A stretch of DNA of 64,000 bases from an uncultured bacterium. Lineage in GTDB: Bacteria > Actinomycetota > Actinomycetes > S36-B12 > CAIYMF01. Made by a program: the position numbers and the translations under genes. Below are positions 1 to 7,991 of this stretch, one piece after another. The notes beneath the pieces were generated by a model. That model saw only the letters and a list, made by a program, of their open reading frames with translations. It had not been told where the DNA came from and ran no database searches. The stretch lies in assembly GCA_903826575.1 (NCBI GenBank), contig CAIKEU010000039.1, positions 28,097 to 92,096 on the forward strand, written 5' to 3'. Position 1 is the stretch's first letter. Each line of letters opens with the position of its first letter.

Positions 1-178
1 TGCTTCGCCGGCCTCATGACCCGCCGTTCGCGGAAGTCCACGTTCTTTTGCCCAACGCCCATTTCCGTCCATGACGAGAGCAACATGCCGAGGGATCAGT
101 TCAGGCTGAATCTTCGGCGCGGTCTCCCCGCTCGGATGCGGGGTCGGTGGACGAACGGGCACGACCCCATCGTGGCAC
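1..178 (-). CDS. uppS: Isoprenyl transferase (undecaprenyl diphosphate synthase family), 5' part only
   Basis: The first 59 codons of a cis-prenyltransferase, cut by the window edge. These enzymes condense isopentenyl diphosphate onto an allylic diphosphate to make the polyprenyl carrier lipid for cell-wall synthesis. The hallmark N-terminal signature [13 protein letters not shown] is visible, with the catalytic Asp of MDGNGRW, followed by the family pattern [10 protein letters not shown]. The GTG at 178 is the only upstream start: an in-frame TAG lies three codons before it, and a GGTAGGTAGG stretch precedes it. It begins 42 bp after the recO stop on the same strand, the usual recO-uppS order in actinobacteria. 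The family is certain; whether the product is long-chain or a shorter polyprenyl cannot be judged from this piece. Confidence 0.9.
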
Positions 179-220
179 TCCTACCTACCGTCAGGTGCAC
201 ACCACCCCCAAACGGCGGGT

Positions 221-958
221 CTATGCGCCGTTGCGCTCCACGAACGGCAGGCTGCGTAATCCCCGTTCGAGCTGCCAATTGAGATATGCAGCAATTAACC
301 CTGAAGCTTCTCGCCGGGCTCGACTTTGACTCGCATCAGCGGTATGCCAATCGCCGGCGAGCAGTGCTCCAAGAAGCGTGAACGTCTCAACTGCGGGTGC
401 CGCTGATCCCGGTAGCCGGTCCTCGGTACATAGAGCTCCACCGGCCGCCACGTTGAAGGCACTGTGCGGGCCGGTGACTCCGCACCGCGCACAGGCGTCG
501 AAACTGGGCGCCCATCCGGCCACCGCCAGAGACCGCACAAGGTACGAATCCAAGATTAGTCCCGGGTCGTGTTCGTTGGTCACAAGTGCGCGCAACCCGC
601 CGACGAGCAAGAGGTACTGCTGGACGGTTGGTTCACGTTCCTCCGCAGTGAGCCGCTCAGCGGTCTCAAGCATCGCCTGGCCGGCGGTGTAGCGGCTGTA
701 GTCGCCCACAAGGGCAGCCCCATAGGAGCTGAGGATTTCAACCTGGCTGACACCGTCGAGGGTTCGACCCTCATAAAACTGCACGTCCACATGACTGAAC
801 GGCTCTAATCGAGCACCAATACGAGACGACGTCTTACGCACGCCTTTAGCGACGGCTCGAACCCTGCCGTGATCGCGGGTGAGGAGGGTAACAATCCGAT
901 CGGCTTCGCCCAATTTCTGGGCGCGAAGCACGATTCCCTCGTCTCGATACAGACTCAC
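221..958 (-). CDS. recO: DNA repair protein RecO
   Basis: A 245-residue RecO, the recombination mediator that helps load RecA in RecF-pathway gap repair. The N-terminal OB-fold starts with the family pattern YRDEGIVLRAQKLGEADRIV and continues with a basic stretch (VRAVAKGVRKTSSRIG). A helical domain follows, with a zinc-type cluster CARCG near residue 165 and a further Cys about 20 residues on. Length is normal for actinobacterial RecO. It lies upstream of uppS on the same strand. In many actinomycetes era and recO are adjacent; here a plus-strand permease gene separates them. Confidence 0.95.
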   Translation of the reverse strand: MSLYRDEGIVLRAQKLGEADRIVTLLTRDHGRVRAVAKGVRKTSSRIGARLEPFSHVDVQFYEGRTLDGVSQVEILSSYGAALVGDYSRYTAGQAMLETAERLTAEEREPTVQQYLLLVGGLRALVTNEHDPGLILDSYLVRSLAVAGWAPSFDACARCGVTGPHSAFNVAAGGALCTEDRLPGSAAPAVETFTLLGALLAGDWHTADASQSRARREASGLIAAYLNWQLERGLRSLPFVERNGA

Positions 959-1073
959 CTACCCATTGTCTATCGACATGCCGACGATCATGGTGCTGCC
1001 CCGCGCGTTTGCGCACAAAATTCTCGATACGGTCTGGGATGAGAGGGACCGACGAGCGGGATTGAGGACAACA

Positions 1074-2363
1074 ATGACATACGAACCCAAGGATGGTTGG
1101 CCAGAAGAAACGGCAGCCAAGGTCGCACAGGTCGACGAATCACGTGACAGCCGCACGTTCACCGTGCGCTTTGATCAGGCATCCGTCAGAAGGGCCGTCA
1201 TTGCGACGGTAGGCATCTTGGTCGCATTCTCAATTCTCAAGTGGCTGTGGGATTCAGCCGGTCACTTCATCTTCCTATTCATGCTGGCCTGGTTGCTCTC
1301 GATAGCTATGGAGCCAAGCGTCGCATGGCTTGCCAATCACGGGATCAAGCGTGGATTGGCAAGTGGCCTTGTCATCTTGGGCATCATCTTGACCACGGTC
1401 GCTTTCGTCGTTCTGTTCGGTGGGATCTTTGTTTCACAGTCAGCAGATTTGATCAAGGGATTCCCCGATACCGTCCACAACCTCGTTGTGTGGATTAACC
1501 ACACGTTTAATCTCACCCTCGATCCCAACCACATCTTGAACTCACTTAATATCGATGCGGGCAAGATTGCTGAGTTGGCCAGTACATTCGCCGGCGGACT
1601 GCTCGGAATTCTAGCCCTAGTTTTCGGCGGCCTTTTCGACACGTTGACCATGTTTGTCTTCGCCTACTATCTGTCCGCTGACGGTCCGCGACTTCGTCGG
1701 ATCATCGGATCGTGGCTTCCAGCCAGAATGCAGAAAGTATTCGTTACAGTCTGGGATATCGCGGTCATTAAAACTGGCGGCTTCGTAGTTTCCAAAGTGG
1801 TTCTTGCCGCCCTGTCCGCACTATTTCACGTCGTAGCCTTCTACCTAATCGGAGTTCCGTTCTGGCTTCCGATGGGCATTTTCGCCGGCATCGTTGCCCA
1901 GTTCATCCCCACCGTCGGCACATACATTGGGATAGCGATCCCCGCACTGTTCACCCTTGCCGTTGATCCGATCAAAGTTGTTTGGATCATCGCCTTCGCC
2001 ACGATCTACCAGCAGATCGAAAGCTACGTGTTCACCCCGCGCGTAAGCCGGGCCACGATGGACGTACACCCCGCGATCGCTTTGGGAGCGGTCTTTGTCG
2101 GCGTTGAACTCTTTGGTCCCATTGGAGCGATCATTGGTATTCCGCTGGCTGCAGCAATCCTGTCCATCATCGAGACGTATCGGAACAGGTACGAGCTCGT
2201 ACCCGAGCTCACGGCTCGCACCCAAGGGGAAAAGCACACCGAGGACGAATTCGCAGGTGATCCAAACTTCGTGGTTCCCGCCGGCAAGCCGCTAACCGGT
2301 ATCGCCACCCCTGACGATCCGACCGACGACCTGAAGGCGCTCAAAGACAAGGGCGAAAAATAG
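1074..2363 (+). CDS. AI-2E family transporter (PerM-like permease)
   Basis: A 429-residue polytopic membrane protein of the AI-2E/PerM family. The architecture fits: two close N-terminal membrane helices (about residues 35-85), a third helix and an extracytoplasmic loop, then a C-terminal helical bundle with a family pattern like PTVGTYIGIAIPALFTLA and a GPIGAIIGIPLAAA segment. The family name does not prove autoinducer export; members also move Na+/H+ or other solutes. I chose the ATG at 1074 because a GAGG Shine-Dalgarno lies 7 nt upstream and longer reading would run into recO antisense. The last 60 residues are polar and charged. It is the only plus-strand gene between recO and era and shares a terminator hairpin with era. 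Confidence 0.85.
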   Translation: MTYEPKDGWPEETAAKVAQVDESRDSRTFTVRFDQASVRRAVIATVGILVAFSILKWLWDSAGHFIFLFMLAWLLSIAMEPSVAWLANHGIKRGLASGLVILGIILTTVAFVVLFGGIFVSQSADLIKGFPDTVHNLVVWINHTFNLTLDPNHILNSLNIDAGKIAELASTFAGGLLGILALVFGGLFDTLTMFVFAYYLSADGPRLRRIIGSWLPARMQKVFVTVWDIAVIKTGGFVVSKVVLAALSALFHVVAFYLIGVPFWLPMGIFAGIVAQFIPTVGTYIGIAIPALFTLAVDPIKVVWIIAFATIYQQIESYVFTPRVSRATMDVHPAIALGAVFVGVELFGPIGAIIGIPLAAAILSIIETYRNRYELVPELTARTQGEKHTEDEFAGDPNFVVPAGKPLTGIATPDDPTDDLKALKDKGEK

Positions 2364-2402
2364 CTACTTTTCGCTCTGCCACGACGAGTCGAAAAGTAGC
2401 TA
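2361..2402. terminator. Shared hairpin between convergent genes
   Basis: A perfect 13-bp inverted repeat (arms 2361-2373 and 2390-2402, TAGCTACTTTTCG and its complement) with a 16-nt loop. The outer triplets are the TAG stop of the permease gene (plus strand) and the TAG stop of era (minus strand). Read on the minus strand the stem is followed by TTTTTCGCC, so it is a good intrinsic terminator for era and the long operon. On the plus strand there is no U-tract, so termination there is less certain. Confidence 0.75.
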
Positions 2403-3356
2403 GAACCCCAGCTTGCGAAGTTCGCGCGGGTCTCGCTGCCAATCTTTGGCTACCTTCACCTGCAAGTCGAGGTGAACCCGCGTCCCCAAGAGTGCCTCGA
2501 TTTGTTGACGTGAGGCAATGCCAATGTCGCGAAGTCGCGAGCCTTTGTGACCGATGATGATGGATTTTTGGCTATCACGTTCGACATAGAGGCCGGCATG
2601 AATATCGAGCAACGGATCGTCGGGGCGACGACCTTCTCGCCAGATCATTTCGTCAACGACGACTGCGATCGAGTGGGGCAGCTCGTCTCGTACACCTTCA
2701 AGTGACGCTTCGCGAATGAGTTCAGCGACCATGATGTATTCGGGTTCGTCTGTCAACTCACCGTCCGGATAGAGCGCGGGACCAAACGGCAAGAGCCCGA
2801 CGAGCAGATCCGAGAGCAGTTCCACTTGGTCACCGGCCAACGCTGAAACAGGGACTACCTCAGCCCATTCGAATCCGAGTTCCTCACCTAGTCGGGCCAC
2901 TTCGAGCAATCGAGCGCCAACTCCGTCCGGAGACGCCGCATCGGTCTTGGTGACGATGGCAACCTTGGGGGTTCGCGTGACGGCCGCTAACTCCTTGGCA
3001 ATAAAGCGATCACCCGGGCCTACGGATTGATCGGCGGGCATACAAAAACCGATCACATCCACCTCGGCCCACGTCTCGCGGACAACGCTGTTCAGTCGTT
3101 CACCGAGCAGGGTGCGCGGGCGGTGCAAACCTGGAGTGTCGATGAGGACGAGTTGGGCATCATCGCGATGAACGATCCCGCGGATTGCGTGCCGGGTGGT
3201 CTGCGGCTTACTTGACGTGATGGCAACCTTCTCCCCCACCAGCGCATTGGTCAGAGTGGACTTACCCGCATTGGGTCGACCAACGAAGCAGGCGAATCCA
3301 GATCGAAAATCTGACGACTGCTTACCGATGGGGTTCTTACTTTCAGGGTTACTCAC
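2400..3356 (-). CDS. era: GTPase Era
   Basis: A 318-residue Era GTPase, which binds 16S rRNA near its 3' end and acts in 30S subunit maturation. G motifs are in order: GRPNAGKST (G1, residue 26 onward), the switch region with TTRH, DTPGLHRP (G3) and TKTD (G4). The C-terminal KH RNA-binding domain (about residues 230-310) contains the pattern IIIGHKGSRLRDIG. The first roughly 20 residues are a short polar extension. The ATG overlaps the stop of the upstream DMT transporter by 4 bp, so translation is probably coupled. Together with ybeY and phoH in the same run this is a ribosome-maturation cluster. Confidence 0.97.
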   Translation of the reverse strand: MSNPESKNPIGKQSSDFRSGFACFVGRPNAGKSTLTNALVGEKVAITSSKPQTTRHAIRGIVHRDDAQLVLIDTPGLHRPRTLLGERLNSVVRETWAEVDVIGFCMPADQSVGPGDRFIAKELAAVTRTPKVAIVTKTDAASPDGVGARLLEVARLGEELGFEWAEVVPVSALAGDQVELLSDLLVGLLPFGPALYPDGELTDEPEYIMVAELIREASLEGVRDELPHSIAVVVDEMIWREGRRPDDPLLDIHAGLYVERDSQKSIIIGHKGSRLRDIGIASRQQIEALLGTRVHLDLQVKVAKDWQRDPRELRKLGF

Positions 3357-4309
3357 AAGATTGATTGTGTACTACTCGAGGCGTGTGGGTTGCGGCGCGT
3401 GGAAACGAAGCCCTGCAAAGCCAGCCCAATGAGCACTAGTGCGGCACCCGCCCACTCGATTGGCAGCAAGTGCTCGCCCAAGATGACGACGCTTAGAACC
3501 GTCGCAATGACGGGCTCTGCGAGAACAAGGGTTGTGACTGGTCCGGCCGATAAATGCCGAAGCCCGCGACCGAACAGGACGTACGCGACCGTCGTAGCCG
3601 CGAAGCCGAGCCACAGAACCATCGCAAGACCCTTCGGGGTGCCGATCCACCCGAGTGGCTGGCTGAGCAAAATCGGCACCGAAATCAGCGCACCCAAGCC
3701 AAACGCCGATGCCATCACTTCATCGCTGCTGTGCCCTGAATTGATCATGTGTTTCGCACCAATCGTGTACAGCGCATAGCCAGCACTCGCCATGAAACTC
3801 AGCACGAATCCAAGAACGCTGATGTGCGACACCTCGATCCCAGCACCGATCAAGAACACCAAACCCATGAGACAGATCGCAGTAGCCACCACCCATCCCA
3901 GAGTGGGCCGATCCTTGAGCACTAACCACGAGAGCAAGCCGCCGAGAATCGGCCCCGTACCGATCGTGACTAATGTTCCAAGGGCAACCCCGGTCTGAAG
4001 TAACGCACCGAAGAAACACACTTGGTACATCGTCGTCATCAAACCAGCCGCGACTCCCCACGGTGTCTTCCACAGACTGATCGCGCCACGGCGGGTCGCG
4101 CCAAGCAAGGGCAGCACGGCCATCAGACCACATCCACCGATGACAATTCGGGCTGCACCGACACCAAGTGGGGTCGTACCCGTCGGGCCTAGCGCTTGAG
4201 CGATTCCTGTCGTTCCAAACAAACACGCCGCACCCAGAACCGCGAAAACAGCCAGAACCCGGCCGCGATGATCCTGATCACTCACGAGACTGCACTCACG
4301 AGACTGCAC
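3353..4309 (-). CDS. EamA/DMT-superfamily transporter
   Basis: A roughly 310-residue integral membrane protein with about ten hydrophobic helices arranged as two EamA repeats (about residues 20-150 and 160-305), typical of drug/metabolite exporters of the RhaT/RarD-like group. The second repeat carries the family-like stretch LVLAEPVIATVLSVVILGE. The substrate cannot be inferred. Two GTG starts are possible, 4309 and 4285 (giving VSDQDHRG...); both lie in or next to a 14-bp tandem repeat, and an in-frame TGA lies directly before 4309. The 3' end overlaps the era start by 4 bp. Transporters are not a usual part of the era operon, so it is probably a local addition. Confidence 0.85.
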   Translation of the reverse strand: MQSRECSLVSDQDHRGRVLAVFAVLGAACLFGTTGIAQALGPTGTTPLGVGAARIVIGGCGLMAVLPLLGATRRGAISLWKTPWGVAAGLMTTMYQVCFFGALLQTGVALGTLVTIGTGPILGGLLSWLVLKDRPTLGWVVATAICLMGLVFLIGAGIEVSHISVLGFVLSFMASAGYALYTIGAKHMINSGHSSDEVMASAFGLGALISVPILLSQPLGWIGTPKGLAMVLWLGFAATTVAYVLFGRGLRHLSAGPVTTLVLAEPVIATVLSVVILGEHLLPIEWAGAALVLIGLALQGFVSTRRNPHASSSTQSIL

Positions 4310-4345
4310 TCACGACACAGCACTCACGAGACAGCACTGACGAGC
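4280..4345. repeat. 14-bp tandem repeat, about 4.7 copies
   Basis: The unit ACTCACGAGACTGC occurs at 4280-4293 and 4294-4307, then as one-to-two-base variants at 4308-4321 (ACTCACGACACAGC) and 4322-4335 (ACTCACGAGACAGC), with a partial copy to 4345. On the minus strand it encodes the last residues (about LVSAVS) and stop of the deaminase-like gene and supplies the candidate GTG starts of the DMT transporter. The unit is not a multiple of three. Confidence 0.85.
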
Positions 4346-4680
4346 ATGTGGCCGGCCGGCGATACAACCAACACCGGAACGTTCGGCCCACCAAGCGCGC
4401 GGATTTCAACTAGGTCCTGCTCAGTAACTTCAGCATCACTGCGAACGATCACGATCGCCTCGATCCCACGCGATCCTGAACTTGCCGCTTGCGCAACAGC
4501 AAGGCCAGCAGCCGAGACCGTAAGTCCATCAAGGGAAACCGTCGAAGCCGAATATGTACGTCCAGTTTCGTCACGAAGGGCGGCACCCTCAGCGGCACCA
4601 ACGCGCGCACGCGCTCCTCGGGCAAGGGTGACGAGTTTGGCATCCTCAGGGCTTAGGTCCCCGCCGGTCAATTCACTCAC
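4324..4680 (-). CDS. Cytidine deaminase-like protein lacking the catalytic motifs
   Basis: A 118-residue protein matching the short 'cytidine deaminase' commonly found between the CBS/CorC gene and era in actinomycetes. The recognisable pattern is SPEDAKLVTLARGARARV followed by GAALRDETGRTYSASTV and a helix-rich LAVAQAASSG segment. True cytidine deaminases bind zinc through H(C)AE and PCxxC motifs; this protein has no Cys at all and no HAE, so it is very unlikely to deaminate cytidine. It overlaps the upstream CBS-domain gene by 8 bp. Its C-terminus and stop codon are formed by the 14-bp repeat. I leave the cdd symbol out for that reason. Confidence 0.8.
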   Translation of the reverse strand: MSELTGGDLSPEDAKLVTLARGARARVGAAEGAALRDETGRTYSASTVSLDGLTVSAAGLAVAQAASSGSRGIEAIVIVRSDAEVTEQDLVEIRALGGPNVPVLVVSPAGHMLVSAVS

Positions 4681-6004
4681 CAGCGCTATCCAATCTTACT
4701 GAAAGGGGTCGAATCACTTCGGTGGGTGCGTGATCCTCGTCGGGTACGGCCAAGACAGTCGCGATTCGGTTGCGACGACCGTGGGCGGACTCAGCGGTTA
4801 GCGTCCAATCGCTAACTCTGATCTGGGCGCCAGGAATCGGCACCCGGCCAAGCCGACGGGCCAGAAGGCCACCAACAGTGTCGACTCCTTCAACCTCAGC
4901 GTCGATTCGTACACCGATGAGATCAGCAAAGTCCTCGACGTGCATACGCGCCTGAACTCGGAACGAACCGTCGGCACGAGACTCGACCTCAGGAATTTCA
5001 GTGTCGTACTCATCGGTGATTTCACCAACGATTTCTTCAACGACATCCTCAATCGTCACCATGCCCGCGGTACCGCCGTACTCGTCAACGACCACAGCTA
5101 GGTGCACCCGCGCGGTCTGCATGTCCTTGAGAAGATCGTCTGCACTCTTACTGTCCGGAACCATGACAACCGGCCGCATCAGGCTTGAAACTGATTCCGT
5201 CATTTCCGCGTCGTGATATTCGAACGTTCGTCGAGCCATATCCTTCAAGTAGACAACCCCGACGACATCATCGATGTTTTCACCGATCACCGGGATCCTC
5301 GAAAAGCCGCTGCGGAAAGCAAGTGACAATCCCTGACGCAGTGTCTTGGTTGATTCAATGACGACCATTTCAGTGCGCGGCACCATCAGCTCGCGAACGA
5401 TGGTTTCACCAAACTCGAAAACCGAGTGGATCATCGCTCGTTCGTCGTCCTCGATCACATCACTGTCGCCCGCTAGGTCAACGAGCTCGCGGAGTTCAGT
5501 CTGCGATGCGAACGGGCCCTCACGAAATCCCTTACCAGGGGTGATCGCGTTACCGAATAAAATCAGCAACCGCGTGATCGGTGACAGGATCGCGGCTAAC
5601 AACGTGGCGATGCCAGCAGAACGCATGGCAATTGTTTCAGAATGTTGCGCACCGAGGGTCCGCGGAGCGACACCCAGAGCGATGTACCCAACGATCGTCA
5701 TCACAATCGCCGCTTCAAGTACTTGTAGCCACACTGGTCCTGGCATCCGCGCAACAAACTCGCGAGTTACGAGCACTGTCGCGGCGGCAAGTAGCGCCAT
5801 GTGACAAAACAGAAGCACATTGACGTAGCGAGCTCGGTCGTCAAGCAGTGGCAGAAGTCGAGCCGCACCTTTAACGCCCTCGTGTTTGAGCTCCTCCGTG
5901 CGCGCACGCGACACTTTGCCAATCGCCGTTTCAGCTGCGACCAAGAAGGCTCCGATCACGATGAAGGCGGCCGAAAGCACTAACGAGATCACATCAGGCG
6001 TCAT
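4673..6004 (-). CDS. CNNM/HlyC-CorC family membrane protein (DUF21, CBS pair)
   Basis: 443 residues. An N-terminal DUF21/CNNM membrane domain (about residues 1-190, three to four helices, starting VISLVLSAAFIVIGAFLVAAE) is followed by a CBS-domain pair (about 205-330, with VPRTEMVVIE and VVDEYGGTAGMVTIEDVVEEIVGEI) and a C-terminal CorC/HlyC domain (about 345-425). Members are linked to Mg2+/Co2+ efflux or homeostasis; the old 'hemolysin' label is not supported by the sequence. The ATG overlaps the ybeY stop by 4 bp and the 3' end overlaps the deaminase-like gene by 8 bp. This order is conserved in actinomycetes. Confidence 0.92.
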   Translation of the reverse strand: MTPDVISLVLSAAFIVIGAFLVAAETAIGKVSRARTEELKHEGVKGAARLLPLLDDRARYVNVLLFCHMALLAAATVLVTREFVARMPGPVWLQVLEAAIVMTIVGYIALGVAPRTLGAQHSETIAMRSAGIATLLAAILSPITRLLILFGNAITPGKGFREGPFASQTELRELVDLAGDSDVIEDDERAMIHSVFEFGETIVRELMVPRTEMVVIESTKTLRQGLSLAFRSGFSRIPVIGENIDDVVGVVYLKDMARRTFEYHDAEMTESVSSLMRPVVMVPDSKSADDLLKDMQTARVHLAVVVDEYGGTAGMVTIEDVVEEIVGEITDEYDTEIPEVESRADGSFRVQARMHVEDFADLIGVRIDAEVEGVDTVGGLLARRLGRVPIPGAQIRVSDWTLTAESAHGRRNRIATVLAVPDEDHAPTEVIRPLSVRLDSAGE

Positions 6005-6468
6005 CGAGCCTCACCCGCCGCAGTCCACACCGTCAGCAGTTCGCCCTGAAGTCCAAACATTTCCGCGTGCTCGTCGGGCTCAGCGTGGTCATAACCGAGC
6101 AGGTGCAAGATTCCATGGGTTAGAAGAAGCGCGATTTCGTCATCGCGGGAGTGCCCCGCTGCCATGGCTTGCGCTTGCGCAACCTCTGGGCACAGCACGA
6201 TGTCACCGAGAACTCCCAGTTCAGACTCCTGGCCCTCAACGCCCGGCCGCAACTCGTCCATCGGAAACGACAGCACATCTGTCGGTCCGGGTTCATCCAT
6301 CCATTGAACGTGCAATTCCGTCATCGCGGGCACATCGACCAACACAATGGAGAGTTCGGACTCGGGATGCACGAGGAGGCGATCCAACATGAAGCGGGCT
6401 TGGCGCACGAGAAGGTCGACGTCGATGTCGGCGTCGGTCTCGTTGAGTACTTCGATCGTCATCAACAC
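6001..6468 (-). CDS. ybeY: Endoribonuclease YbeY (rRNA maturation factor)
   Basis: A 155-residue single-domain metalloprotein. The zinc signature HGILHLLGYDH (H118, H122, H128) is complete, and GPTDVLSFPMDE is the conserved strand before it. YbeY takes part in 16S rRNA 3'-end processing and 70S quality control with Era. The reading frame opens MLMTIEV; the ATG two codons further in (6462) gives the more usual MTIEV start. It follows phoH by 5 bp and overlaps the next gene by 4 bp, a tight phoH-ybeY-CBS protein unit. Confidence 0.95.
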   Translation of the reverse strand: MLMTIEVLNETDADIDVDLLVRQARFMLDRLLVHPESELSIVLVDVPAMTELHVQWMDEPGPTDVLSFPMDELRPGVEGQESELGVLGDIVLCPEVAQAQAMAAGHSRDDEIALLLTHGILHLLGYDHAEPDEHAEMFGLQGELLTVWTAAGEAR

Positions 6469-6473
6469 TGACC

Positions 6474-7487
6474 TTAGCGAAGACCTCGTCGACCTTGGGG
6501 ACGTTGCGCGGCATCCGCCTGTTTCGCGTCGAACTCCGCGTACCGATCGACGATCTTTCCGACGAGTCGGTGACGCACGACATCTTGACTATTCAGTCGA
6601 CAAAATGCGATGTCATCGAGACCTTCAAGAATGCCCTCAACAACCTTCAAACCACTGGCCGTACCGGAAGGTAAGTCAACCTGCGTCGTGTCGCCGGTGA
6701 CAACCATCGTCGAGCCGAAGCCCAACCGGGTCAGGAACATCTTCATCTGCTCTGGCGAGGTGTTCTGCGCTTCATCAAGAATGATGAACGCGTCATTGAG
6801 AGTGCGTCCGCGCATATATGCAAGTGGCGCCACCTCGATTGTTCCGCTCGTCATCAACCGCGGGATCGAATCCGGATCGATCATGTCGTGAAGCGCATCG
6901 TAGAGCGGACGAAGGTACGGATCGATCTTTTCTGACAGCGTGCCCGGTAGGAACCCGAGTCGCTCGCCGGCTTCAACCGCCGGCCGAGTCAAGATGATGC
7001 GACTGACGGCCTTCGCCTGCAAAGCCTGAACTGCTTTCGCAACAGCCAGATACGTCTTACCTGTACCAGCGGGGCCAATACCGAACACGATCGTGTTCAC
7101 GTCGATCGCGTCAACATAACGCTTCTGATTGAGAGTTTTAGGACGGATAGTGCGGCCGCGATTAGACAGGATGTTTGCCGTTAACACCTCGGCGGGGCGC
7201 ACCTCACTGTTTTCACGCAACATGCCGATCGAACGCTCAACCGATTCACGGGTGAGCCCTTGACCCGTGCGCACCACGGTGAGAAGTTCAGCAAAGAGCT
7301 GCTCGACGAGTGCCACTTGCGTGGCCACACCGTTAACAGTGATTTCGTTGCCTCGAACATGGAGATCGACAGCCGGGAAACTGCGCTCAATGACCCGCAG
7401 GTGCTCGTCGGCGGAGCCAAGCAGGCTCACCATGTTGATCGATGCTGGAACGATGATCTTTGCCTGCGTATCTGTTGCTGTGGTCAT
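6474..7487 (-). CDS. phoH: PhoH family ATPase
   Basis: 337 residues. A KH-like N-terminal part (about 20-75) precedes the PhoH P-loop domain, with Walker A GPAGTGKT (about residues 138-145), the ILTRPAVEAGERLGFLPG segment and Walker B IILDEAQN. PhoH proteins are predicted RNA helicases/ATPases, typically encoded next to ybeY as here. The last 20 residues are basic and disordered (KQADAAQRPQGRRGLR). It lies 116 bp downstream of the HIT gene, the largest gap in this run, so an internal promoter is possible. Confidence 0.94.
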   Translation of the reverse strand: MTTATDTQAKIIVPASINMVSLLGSADEHLRVIERSFPAVDLHVRGNEITVNGVATQVALVEQLFAELLTVVRTGQGLTRESVERSIGMLRENSEVRPAEVLTANILSNRGRTIRPKTLNQKRYVDAIDVNTIVFGIGPAGTGKTYLAVAKAVQALQAKAVSRIILTRPAVEAGERLGFLPGTLSEKIDPYLRPLYDALHDMIDPDSIPRLMTSGTIEVAPLAYMRGRTLNDAFIILDEAQNTSPEQMKMFLTRLGFGSTMVVTGDTTQVDLPSGTASGLKVVEGILEGLDDIAFCRLNSQDVVRHRLVGKIVDRYAEFDAKQADAAQRPQGRRGLR

Positions 7488-7603
7488 GAGTGCCGGCCTA
7501 ACGCGGCCGATGCTGCCTTTCGAAGTTGTGGACCGCTTTCACGGGCGACGGGGTAGTCGTTGTCCCTATCGTAAGGGCACAACACCCGGACGCGCCCAGC
7601 AGA

Positions 7604-7951
7604 TTATCCCGGCGGCCAGGTAAGGCTCCGACCTGCAAGAACGTGCGCATGCACATGGCCTACCGTCTGCCCGCCGTCTGATCCGGTGTTGAACACAACC
7701 CGGAATCCTTGTTCGAGGCCCTCTTGGGCTGCAAGTGTGGAGATCGCCGCGATCAGCTCACCGGCAAGTGCCGGATCCTGCGCACCGAGCTGCGCGATAT
7801 CAGAACTGTGGACTTTGGGAATGACCACGATATGCACGGGCGCCTGCGGGGCGATGTCGCGAAACGCGAGCACCCGGTCAGTACTCAGTACCTGGGTGGA
7901 CGGAATTTCCCCGGAAACAATGCGACAGAACAAGCAGTCAGAGTTACTCAT
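7604..7951 (-). CDS. HIT family nucleotide-binding hydrolase
   Basis: A 115-residue histidine-triad protein. The active site HVHAHVL (pattern HxHxHxx) lies near the C-terminus, and the N-terminal CLFCRIVSGEIPS carries the CxxC zinc pair seen in HinT-like proteins. The family hydrolyses phosphoramidates such as AMP-lysine; the physiological substrate is unknown. It sits between rsmE and phoH on the same strand, the normal actinobacterial position. Confidence 0.93.
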   Translation of the reverse strand: MSNSDCLFCRIVSGEIPSTQVLSTDRVLAFRDIAPQAPVHIVVIPKVHSSDIAQLGAQDPALAGELIAAISTLAAQEGLEQGFRVVFNTGSDGGQTVGHVHAHVLAGRSLTWPPG

Positions 7952-7991
7952 GACCCAACGGTACTAGTCATGGCGTTGGCTCCGAGCATCG

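Noticed and set aside
4280..4345. CRISPR array
   Set aside because: The unit is only 14 bp, the copies are directly adjacent with no spacers, and no cas gene is present. It is a simple tandem repeat.
4673..6004. Hemolysin annotation for the CBS/CorC protein
   Set aside because: The domains (DUF21, CBS pair, CorC/HlyC) point to cation homeostasis. Nothing in the sequence supports a haemolytic toxin.
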